From contig NZ_CP049838.1 in the NCBI RefSeq assembly GCF_013085465.1, positions 6,324,001 to 6,388,000 on the forward strand: 64,000 bases of DNA. The letters are read 5' to 3'. The first letter of the stretch is position 1. Each line of letters opens with the position of its first letter. Of the stretch, positions 41,074 through 47,929 are shown piece by piece. Below the pieces are notes generated by a model that did not search any database, was not told where the DNA came from, and worked only from the letters and a program-made list of their open reading frames with translations. The DNA comes from Streptomyces asoensis. Lineage in GTDB: Bacteria > Actinomycetota > Actinomycetes > Streptomycetales > Streptomycetaceae. A program made the position numbers and the translations under genes.

Positions 41074-42399
41074 GTGGTGACCAGCACAAAGCGCCGTATG
41101 CCAGACCGGCGCACCTATGTTCTCGACACCAGCGTCCTGCTGGCCGACCCGAACGCCCTGACCCGCTTCGACGAGCACGAGGTAGTGCTCCCCATCGTCG
41201 TGGTCACGGAGCTGGAGGCCAAGCGGCACCATCCGGAACTCGGCTACTTCGCCCGGCAGGCGCTGCGCCTGCTGGACGACTACCGGGTGAAGTTCGGTCG
41301 CCTCGACGCCCCCATTCCGATCGGGGAACTCGGCGGCACCGTCCGTGTCGAGCTCAACCACTCGGACCCCAGCGTGCTGCCTTCCGGCTACCGCCTGGGT
41401 GACAACGACTCTCGCATCCTCGCGGTCGCCCGCAATCTCCAGGCCGAGGGTTTCGACGTCACGGTCGTGTCGAAGGACCTCCCGCTCAGGATCAAGGCGT
41501 CGTCGGTCGGCCTCCTCGCGGAGGAGTACCGCGCCGAGCTCGCCATCACGGGCTCCTCCGGCTGGACCGGAATGTCCGAACTGACCCTGTCCGGCGAGCA
41601 GGTGGACATCCTCTTCGAGGAGGGGCACATCCATGTGCCCGAGGTCGCCGACCTTCCCGTGCACACCGGTCTGACCATCCAGTCGGAGCGGGGCAAGGCC
41701 CTGGGCCGGGTCACCGCCGACGGCAACGTCCGCCTCGTGCGCGGCGACCGGGAGGCCTTCGGCATCAAGGGCCGCAGCGCCGAGCAGCGCATCGCGCTCG
41801 ATCTGCTGCTCGACCCGGACGTCGGGATCCTGTCGATGGGCGGCCGGGCCGGCACCGGCAAGTCCGCGCTCGCGCTCTGCGCGGGTCTGGAGGCGGTCCT
41901 GGAGCGCCGCCAGCACCAGAAGGTGATGGTCTTCCGGCCGCTGTACGCGGTGGGCGGACAGGAGCTGGGCTATCTGCCCGGTTCCGAGGCCGACAAGATG
42001 GGCCCCTGGGCGCAGGCGGTCTTCGACACGCTGTCCGCGGTCACCAGCCGCGAGGTCATCGAGGAGGTCACCGCGCGAGGGATGCTGGAGGTCCTGCCCC
42101 TGACCCACATCCGGGGCCGTTCCCTCCACGACGCCTTCGTGATCGTCGACGAGGCGCAGTCACTCGAACGGAATGTGCTTCTCACCGTTCTGTCCCGAAT
42201 CGGCGCGAATTCCCGGGTGGTTCTGACCCATGATGTGGCGCAAAGGGACAATCTGCGGGTCGGGCGTTATGACGGCGTGGTCGCCGTCGTCGAGAAGCTG
42301 AAGGGTCATCCGCTCTTCGCGCACGTCACGCTGAATCGGTCCGAGAGGTCCCAGATCGCAGCACTTGTGACCGAAATGCTGGAGGATGGGCAGATCTGA
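41074..42399 (+). CDS. phoH: PIN-domain PhoH family ATPase
   Basis: 441 residues. The N-terminal PIN ribonuclease domain (about 12-145) contains the acidic residues in [19 protein letters not shown] and [13 protein letters not shown] PhoH ATPase domain follows, with Walker [10 protein letters not shown] (256-264) and Walker [11 protein letters not shown]. PhoH2-type proteins couple RNA unwinding to PIN-domain cleavage. Two adjacent GTG codons (41074, 41077) follow GAGGGGG, and I take the first. A strong hairpin lies 38 bases after the stop. Confidence 0.92.
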   Translation: MVTSTKRRMPDRRTYVLDTSVLLADPNALTRFDEHEVVLPIVVVTELEAKRHHPELGYFARQALRLLDDYRVKFGRLDAPIPIGELGGTVRVELNHSDPSVLPSGYRLGDNDSRILAVARNLQAEGFDVTVVSKDLPLRIKASSVGLLAEEYRAELAITGSSGWTGMSELTLSGEQVDILFEEGHIHVPEVADLPVHTGLTIQSERGKALGRVTADGNVRLVRGDREAFGIKGRSAEQRIALDLLLDPDVGILSMGGRAGTGKSALALCAGLEAVLERRQHQKVMVFRPLYAVGGQELGYLPGSEADKMGPWAQAVFDTLSAVTSREVIEEVTARGMLEVLPLTHIRGRSLHDAFVIVDEAQSLERNVLLTVLSRIGANSRVVLTHDVAQRDNLRVGRYDGVVAVVEKLKGHPLFAHVTLNRSERSQIAALVTEMLEDGQI

Positions 42400-42436
42400 A
42401 TGACCCGCCCCAATTGACTGGGGACAAGCGGTGGTT

Positions 42437-42478
42437 GGCGCCGTCCGACAAAGGCTGTGAGCCTAGTCGGGCGGCGTC
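42437..42478 (+). terminator. Long hairpin after phoH-type gene
   Basis: GGCGCCGTCCGAC pairs with GTCGGGCGGCGTC over 13 positions (two G-U pairs), with an inner GGCT/AGCC stem. Confidence 0.75.
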
Positions 42479-42515
42479 GGCGTATGTGGGGGTTTCGCGA
42501 AATCCCGAGGGTCAC

Positions 42516-42614
42516 CACAGGTGTGAGCTTTCACACGCAACTCGGAATTGCCTTGCGCAGTCTGGTTACGGCAAAGTCTCAGTCCTGTCAGGCCCCGCAT
42601 GCGACACACCTGTG
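42516..42614 (+). promoter_or_regulatory. Structured leader with mutually exclusive stems upstream of SLT genes
   Basis: CACAGGTGTG (42516-42525) is the perfect complement of CACACCTGTG (42605-42614), a long-range 10-bp stem. The same GTGTG also forms a local hairpin GTGTGA-GCTT-TCACAC (42521-42536). Only one can form at a time, the pattern of an attenuator or riboswitch. It lies about 200-300 bases before the first SLT gene in a 421-bp region with no gene. Whether this segment is transcribed is not known. Confidence 0.45.
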
Positions 42615-42820
42615 CCCCCAGCAGTACGGCACCGCTTGAGCATCACCTTCAACTCCATACCGACCGTCGTATGCCGCCCGTGCACCATGTGGCGCTTCCT
42701 CATCGGGAGTTGCCCACCGGGCCCGTGTCTCCTGTGACCCCGCAGTTCGGAGACCAGCGTCAAGGGCACGATTGCGTCCGCCAGGGTCACCGAAGCGGGC
42801 GATGCTGGAAGGAAAACCGT

Positions 42821-43495
42821 GTGAGCCGGATCTCGGTCCGGGGATTCGCAGTGGCCTCGGCCACGGCGGTCACCGCTGTCGGAAGCGTCGTCGGCGTTGC
42901 CTCGGGCAGCGTCGCGCAGCCCAACGACGCAGAAGCGACGGCCAGCGACGCGACGCTCCTCGCCGACATACCTGTGGGCCAGCAGGCCCAGGTGCAGACG
43001 GCATCCCTCACGCAGCAGGCCAACGTACAGGCCATCGCCGCGGACGAGGGTGCGAAGAAGGACGCCGAGGAGTCGGCCCGCAAGGCCGCCGCCAAGTCGG
43101 CGATCGCGAAGAAGGAGGCCGCCGAGAAGGCGGCCAAGGACCGCGCGGAGGCCAAGGCCAAGGCCAGCCGCAGCTCGGGCGACTTCCCGATCCAGAGCTC
43201 CTACTCCATCGCGCAGATCCAGGCGATGGCGGCCCAGATGGTGCCCAGCGGCCAGTTCCAGTGCTTCAGCAACATCGTGGACCACGAGTCCAGCTGGAAC
43301 TACCACGCCGTGAACGCCTCCTCCGGCGCCTACGGACTCTTCCAGGCCCTGCCCGCCGGCAAGTACGCGTCCGCCGGCTCCGACTGGCAGACCAACCCGG
43401 CCACCCAGATCAAGTGGGGCCTCAACTACATGGACAGCCGGTACGGCAGCCCGTGTGAGGCGTGGTCGTTCTGGCAGGCCAACCACTGGTACTGA
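42821..43495 (+). CDS. Secreted transglycosylase SLT-domain protein (first of tandem pair)
   Basis: 224 residues. A signal-like N-terminus (VASATAVTAVGSVVGVASGSVAQ) leads to an Ala/Lys/Glu-rich coiled helical spacer (about 75-115), then a compact SLT-type domain. The likely catalytic glutamate is Glu156 in IVDHESSWNY. AVNASSGAYGLFQALPAGK and the Cys-containing SPCEAW end complete the domain. It should cleave peptidoglycan glycan strands outside the membrane. AAGGAA is about 8 bases before the GTG. The next gene is a close copy. Confidence 0.88.
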   Translation: MSRISVRGFAVASATAVTAVGSVVGVASGSVAQPNDAEATASDATLLADIPVGQQAQVQTASLTQQANVQAIAADEGAKKDAEESARKAAAKSAIAKKEAAEKAAKDRAEAKAKASRSSGDFPIQSSYSIAQIQAMAAQMVPSGQFQCFSNIVDHESSWNYHAVNASSGAYGLFQALPAGKYASAGSDWQTNPATQIKWGLNYMDSRYGSPCEAWSFWQANHWY

Positions 43496-43553
43496 GCCCA
43501 CGCGGCCCTGGTCGTGCAGTTCTCCACCCGACGGCACAACAGAAGGAAACCGC

Positions 43554-44267
43554 ATGAGCCGGATATCGGCCCGGGGATTCGCCGTGGCCTCGGCCACCGC
43601 GGTCACCACTGTCGGCGCTGTCATGGGAGTCGCCCAGGGCAGCGTGGCCCAGCCCAACGACGACGCCGAGGCGACGGCGGGCGAATCGACCCTCCTCTCG
43701 GACTTACCCGTAGGGCAGCAGGCCCAGGTACAGACGGCCTCGCTGACGCAGCAGGCCGGCGTCCAGGCCATCGCCGCGGACACCACCGCCAAGAAGGCCG
43801 CGGAGGAATCCGCCCGTAAGCAGGCGGCCAAGGACGCGGTGTCCAAGCAGAAGGCCGCCGTGGCCAAGGCGAAGGCCGTCCAGGACGCCAAGGACAAGGC
43901 GGCCGCGGAGACCAAGGCCACCACCGAGGTCGCCTCGACCTCGTCGGCCGGCAGCTTCCCGCAGCAGGCGTCGTACACCGTCGCCGAGGTCCAGGCCATC
44001 GCCCGCCAGATGGTGCCCAGCGGCCAGTTCCAGTGCTTCAGCAACATCGTGGACCACGAGTCCACCTGGAACTACCAGGCGGTCAACCCCTCGTCGGGCG
44101 CCTACGGTCTCGTCCAGGCCTATCCCGGCTCGAAGATGTCGTCCGCCGGCGCCGACTGGCGGACCAACCCGGCCACCCAGATCAAATGGGGCCTGAACTA
44201 CATGAACGACCGCTACGGCAGTCCCTGCGACGCCTGGAACTACTGGCTGGCCAACGGCTCGTACTGA
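43554..44267 (+). CDS. Secreted transglycosylase SLT-domain protein (second of tandem pair), TTA-containing
   Basis: 237 residues, strongly similar to the preceding protein at both ends: signal region SRISARGFAVASATAVT, catalytic Glu169 in IVDHESTWNY, NPATQIKWGLNYM. The spacer (about 75-130) is longer and richer in Ala/Lys/Thr. Codon 51 is TTA (43704-43706), very rare in Streptomyces and read only by the bldA tRNA, so full expression is probably tied to development. The sister gene uses ATA at the equivalent place (DIPVG against DLPVG). AGAAGGAA precedes ATG. A good terminator follows. Confidence 0.9.
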   Translation: MSRISARGFAVASATAVTTVGAVMGVAQGSVAQPNDDAEATAGESTLLSDLPVGQQAQVQTASLTQQAGVQAIAADTTAKKAAEESARKQAAKDAVSKQKAAVAKAKAVQDAKDKAAAETKATTEVASTSSAGSFPQQASYTVAEVQAIARQMVPSGQFQCFSNIVDHESTWNYQAVNPSSGAYGLVQAYPGSKMSSAGADWRTNPATQIKWGLNYMNDRYGSPCDAWNYWLANGSY

Positions 44268-44300
44268 GCCGGATCCGCCGTCGGCCGCTCAACCCCGCGC

Positions 44301-44331
44301 AGCCCCTCCCCGTCCTAGGGGGAGGGGCTTT
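44301..44331 (+). terminator. Terminator after the SLT pair
   Basis: AGCCCCTCCCC and its perfect complement (11 bp) around the loop GTCCTAG, with TTT at the end. Confidence 0.85.
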
Positions 44332-44409
44332 CGCCCTGTACGGTCGGTACGGCCGGGAGCGACGACTCCAGGGGGAGTGGTGGGGGAAGACGGGGGAAGA
44401 GGACGGATC

Positions 44410-45804
44410 ATGTCGCGAGTTCCAGGGTGGCTCGGCCGGCTCGGTGCCGGACTGAGCGAGATGGGTGAGCGGCTCGACGAACGGCGTGCCGAGGTCGAGC
44501 GGGAGAGGCGGGAGGGCGCCGCCGAGCCGGAGCCGACGCCGTCCGACACCGCCGTGCCGTCCGCCGAGGCCTACCCGGAGGAGCTCGTGCCCTCCGCCCC
44601 GCGTCCCGACCCCGCCCAGGCCGTGCCGTGGGGGGTCCGGGTCGCCGCCGAGGCGGGCTGGCGGCTGCTGGTACTCGCCGGGACCGTCTGGGTGCTGATG
44701 AAGGCCATCAGCGCGATCCAACTGGTCGTCATGTCCTTCGTGGTCGCGCTGCTCCTGACCGCGCTCCTCCAGCCCACCGTGGCCCGGCTGAAGCGGGCCG
44801 GAGTGCCCGGCGGAGCGGCCACCGCGCTGACGGCGATCCTCGGGTTCGTCGTCATCGGGCTGATGGGCTGGTTCGTGACCTGGCAGGTCATGGCGAACAT
44901 CGACAACCTCTCCGACCAGGTCCAGGACGGTATCGACGACCTGCGCCGCTGGCTGCTCAACAGTCCCTTCCACGTCACCGACAAGCAGATCAACGGCATC
45001 GCCAAGAACCTGCGGGACGCCATCGGCGACAACACGGACTCGATCACCTCGGCGGGCCTGGAGGGTGTCACCGTCGTCGTGGAGGCGCTGACCGGCATCC
45101 TCCTGGCGTTCTTCTCGACACTCTTCCTGCTGTACGACGGCAAGCGCATCTGGGAGTGGACGCTCAAGCTGGTCCCGGCCGCGGCCCGGCCGGGCGTGGC
45201 GGGCGCGGGCCCGCGGGCCTGGGCGACGCTCACGGCGTATGTGCGCGGCACGGTGATAGTCGCGTTGATCGACGCGATCTTCATCGGACTCGGCATCTAC
45301 TTCCTCGATGTGCCGATGGCCGTCCCGCTCGCCGTCTTCATCTTCCTGTTCTCCTTCATCCCGCTCGTCGGTGCGGTCGCCTCCGGCGCGCTGGCGGTCG
45401 TGGTCGCGCTGGTCACGCAGGGCGTGTTCACCGCGGTGATGACCCTGGCGGTCGTGCTGGCCGTGCAGCAGATCGAGGGCCACATCCTCCAGCCGTTCAT
45501 CCTCGGCCGCGCGGTACGCGTCCACCCGCTGGCGGTGGTCCTGTCGGTCGCCGCGGGCGGCATGGTGGCGGGCATCGGCGGCGCGATCGTGGCGGTGCCC
45601 CTGGTGGCCGTGACCAACACGGTGGTGGGCTACCTGCACACCTACTCCCGCGAACAGGCCCTGCGGCACGCGCCGCGGCCGAGGGGCGCGACAGCGGTGG
45701 GCGTGGCACCGGTGGCGGCCCCGACGGCTTCTCCGACGCCTCCCCCGGCGGCTCCTCCGGCGGGCTCCGCGGCGCCCGAGACGCCCGCGGACAAGGCTCC
45801 CTGA
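44410..45804 (+). CDS. AI-2E family transporter (membrane exporter)
   Basis: 464 residues. A charged, Pro-rich N-terminus (about 1-75) precedes 8 membrane helices. The family features are LVVMSFVVALLLTALLQPTVARL, the extracellular domain (about 165-220, NIDNLSDQVQDGIDDLRRWL) and FLFSFIPLVGAVASGALAVV with VQQIEGHILQPFILGRAVRVHPLAV in outline. The C-terminus is a Pro/Ala-rich tail. The family includes quorum-signal and sodium/proton exporters; the substrate cannot be predicted. It is a single gene. Confidence 0.9.
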   Translation: MSRVPGWLGRLGAGLSEMGERLDERRAEVERERREGAAEPEPTPSDTAVPSAEAYPEELVPSAPRPDPAQAVPWGVRVAAEAGWRLLVLAGTVWVLMKAISAIQLVVMSFVVALLLTALLQPTVARLKRAGVPGGAATALTAILGFVVIGLMGWFVTWQVMANIDNLSDQVQDGIDDLRRWLLNSPFHVTDKQINGIAKNLRDAIGDNTDSITSAGLEGVTVVVEALTGILLAFFSTLFLLYDGKRIWEWTLKLVPAAARPGVAGAGPRAWATLTAYVRGTVIVALIDAIFIGLGIYFLDVPMAVPLAVFIFLFSFIPLVGAVASGALAVVVALVTQGVFTAVMTLAVVLAVQQIEGHILQPFILGRAVRVHPLAVVLSVAAGGMVAGIGGAIVAVPLVAVTNTVVGYLHTYSREQALRHAPRPRGATAVGVAPVAAPTASPTPPPAAPPAGSAAPETPADKAP

Positions 45805-45993
45805 GGGAACGACCGAGGTCTTTCAATCGGTCAAATGGGCGCCGAACAAAGCGAATTGAGTCCATCGGCGGAGCAACTTCCGTCAGCTGAGGGCAGGTCG
45901 GAAATCCCTCGCTGGAATATGCGCACGGACTGATACACATTCCCTCCTCAGCGCTACGCGTCAGGCGTATGTGCGAGAGGTCCAAGGGGAGTG

Positions 45994-46878
45994 ATGTCGG
46001 GCTACGAGCTGCTGGCACGCGACCTTGCCGCGTGCGGCCGGGAGGGCTTCACCGGGGAACTGCGCGTCCTCGGCTCGCCCGGCGGCACCTTCCATCTGCA
46101 CGGCGGGCTGGTCGTCGCCGTCGAGTCACCGGGCGCGCCCGCGCCCGAGGCGCTGCTGCTGCGCTCCGGGCGGATCGGCGGCGAGGAGTGGGCAGGACTG
46201 GTGCGTGAGTCGGGCGGCGCGCGCTGGCCGGCCGCCGGGCTGATCGCCCACGGCTACGCGGGGGCCGCCCAGCTCCGGGTGGTCTGCGCGATGGCCCTCC
46301 AGGACGCCGTGTTCGCGGTCGTCGCGGGCAGCGTCGAGGGCTGCGAACGCGGTCCGGCGACCGGGCCGCCGCCCGCCCCGGTCGCCGTGGGCGAACCGCC
46401 CACCCGGCTGCTCCAGGTGGCGTCCCGCAAGCTCGGCGCGCTCCTGGAGCAGCCGTACCCCGTGCGCCCGGACCGGGAGCGGCCCGTGCCCGCCTCCCTG
46501 TCCTACGCGGCGGGCCGGCTCGGTGTGCTCCAGCGCGAGCTGCTCGCCCACGCCGACGGCCGGTGCACCGCCCGGGACCTCGCCTTCCGTACCGGGCGCG
46601 GGGTCTACACGGTCACCGTCGAGGTGGCCCGGATGCTGGGGGAGGGGCTCCTGGAGTGCGTGGACGCGCCCCGGCCGATCCCGGTCCGGCTGCCGCCCGA
46701 CGGGCACGGCATACGCCCCCGCGAACCGGCCCCGCCCCGGCAGCCGCCGGTGCCGGAAGCGACGACCCTGCCGCGCCGTCGTCCCGGCGCCAGCGGCATC
46801 AACGAAGCCCTCACGACGGAACGGAACGGCACCGGCTGGAAGGAGTTCTTCCGCCTGCGGAACCCCACGGCGAGATAA
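45994..46878 (+). CDS. PATAN/DUF4388-like regulator with winged-helix region
   Basis: 294 residues. The N-terminal part (about 1-110, GFTGELRVLGSPGGTFHLHGG and ALQDAVFAVVAG) has the PATAN/DUF4388 pattern (G.L.......g..hl..G.iv.ve). A possible winged helix follows (about 165-220, LGVLQRELLAHADGRCTARDL). The Pro/Arg-rich C-terminus ends in GTGWKEFFRLRNP. A GTG one codon upstream is an alternative start. Two roadblock-type genes follow, so it probably works with them in signal integration. No GTPase or kinase gene is next to it. Confidence 0.72.
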   Translation: MSGYELLARDLAACGREGFTGELRVLGSPGGTFHLHGGLVVAVESPGAPAPEALLLRSGRIGGEEWAGLVRESGGARWPAAGLIAHGYAGAAQLRVVCAMALQDAVFAVVAGSVEGCERGPATGPPPAPVAVGEPPTRLLQVASRKLGALLEQPYPVRPDRERPVPASLSYAAGRLGVLQRELLAHADGRCTARDLAFRTGRGVYTVTVEVARMLGEGLLECVDAPRPIPVRLPPDGHGIRPREPAPPRQPPVPEATTLPRRRPGASGINEALTTERNGTGWKEFFRLRNPTAR

Positions 46879-46880
46879 CA

Positions 46881-46953
46881 GCCCCACGCAGGGAACAAGC
46901 AGAAACCCCACGCAGAAACCCCACGCAGAAACTCCGGCAGAAAACAGCAGCAG
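46881..46953. repeat. A-rich 13-bp tandem repeats before roadblock gene
   Basis: AAACCCCACGCAG occurs twice exactly (46903-46915, 46916-46928), followed by diverged copies AAACTCCGGCAG and AAAACAGCAGCAG. A partial copy precedes them. The whole 46880-47020 gap is unusually rich in A for this genome and ends with TTAGGGGAG before the next start. Confidence 0.75.
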
Positions 46954-47021
46954 AAAAATGCACGTAAACCCCCACAGAAAAAAGACGGTCATATGCGATC
47001 AGAATTAGGGGAGTTGCACTC

Positions 47022-47426
47022 ATGGACCACACAGCCCTCGCGCGGGAGATGCGCGGCCTGCGGGAGCAGGTGACCGGTATCACCGACACGGCGCTGGCGG
47101 CGGCGGACGGACTGCTCATCGCCGCCGACACCGCCGACTCCATCGACCCGGAGGGCCTCGCCGCCCTCGCCGCGGCCGGCCTCGGCCTCGCCCGCCGCAC
47201 CGCGGAGGCGACCGCCCGCGGCGCCCTGCACCGCACGGTGGCCTACGGCAGCCACGGCTGCGCCGCGTTCTACGCGGTCGGCGACACCGCGCTGATGGTC
47301 GTACTCGGCGACGAGGGTATGGACGTGGAGCGCCTGCACCGGGCGACCCAACCCGCCCTGCGCCGTATCGATCTGATCCTCACCGACCGGACCGAGACGA
47401 CCGTGAAGACCGCCGAAGGAGTCTGA
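47022..47426 (+). CDS. Roadblock/LC7-domain protein
   Basis: 134 residues, a full roadblock fold: a first helix (LAREMRGLREQV), the strand pair GITDTALAAADGLLIAAD, then helices and strands to MVVLGDEGMDVERLHR. Such proteins in actinobacteria regulate small Ras-like GTPases, as in conservons. None is present nearby. GGGGAG is about 8 bases before ATG. Four bases separate it from the next, related gene. Confidence 0.85.
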   Translation: MDHTALAREMRGLREQVTGITDTALAAADGLLIAADTADSIDPEGLAALAAAGLGLARRTAEATARGALHRTVAYGSHGCAAFYAVGDTALMVVLGDEGMDVERLHRATQPALRRIDLILTDRTETTVKTAEGV

Positions 47427-47430
47427 AGGG

Positions 47431-47859
47431 ATGGCGACGAAACGTATGACCCCAGGTTTCTCCGATCAGGTCATGGGCCTGGTCAAGTCACTGCGCACGG
47501 ATGCCCCCGACTGCGTCGCCTCCGGCGTCGTCGACATGTCCACCGGCATGCTGCTCTCCTACGAGACCGTCGACAACCATCCGCCCGAGGTCCTGGACCT
47601 GCTGGCGGGCGCGACGCTCGACCTGTTCCAGGGCCGTACGGTCGTGATGATCGAGGACGTCTTCAAGGAGCGGCGCGGGGTCCAGAGCGAGAACCACTTC
47701 TTCCAGGAGATCCTCGTCAACAGTGAGAACCTCACTCACCTGTTCGTGAGGATGACCGAGCAGCAGGACGTCGTCGCGGTGGTCGTCTGCCGCAAGTCCG
47801 TCAACGTCGGGATGCTGTTCGCCCAGGTGCGCAGGGTGGTGCGGGAGTACCAGCTCTGA
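47431..47859 (+). CDS. Roadblock-like protein
   Basis: 142 residues. An N-terminal helix (SDQVMGLVKSLRTDAPDC) is followed by SGVVDMSTGMLLSYET and ENLTHLFVRMTEQQDVVAVVVC in roadblock-like order, and a C-terminal helix (LFAQVRRVVREYQL). Similarity to the preceding roadblock protein is in layout only. The two may form a heterodimer. Followed by a strong bidirectional terminator. Confidence 0.75.
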   Translation: MATKRMTPGFSDQVMGLVKSLRTDAPDCVASGVVDMSTGMLLSYETVDNHPPEVLDLLAGATLDLFQGRTVVMIEDVFKERRGVQSENHFFQEILVNSENLTHLFVRMTEQQDVVAVVVCRKSVNVGMLFAQVRRVVREYQL

Positions 47860-47866
47860 ACGCGGA

Positions 47867-47896
47867 ACGGTCCCTCCCCGGGTGGGGAGGGACCGT
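47867..47896. terminator. Bidirectional terminator between roadblock and ABC genes
   Basis: 13-bp perfect arms (ACGGTCCCTCCCC and its complement) with a GGGT loop, between convergent genes. Confidence 0.85.
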
Positions 47897-47929
47897 CTGT
47901 TCAGCGCGTGCTCACCGCGCTCACCGTGC

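Noticed and set aside
42400..42820. Cyclic-di-AMP (ydaO-type) riboswitch upstream of the SLT genes
   Set aside because: Expected from related wall-hydrolase genes, but I could not find its conserved core sequences. Only the generic alternative stems remain.
46881..47021. Small gene in the A-rich gap before the roadblock gene
   Set aside because: Open frames here lack ribosome binding sites and consist of repeat-derived codons.
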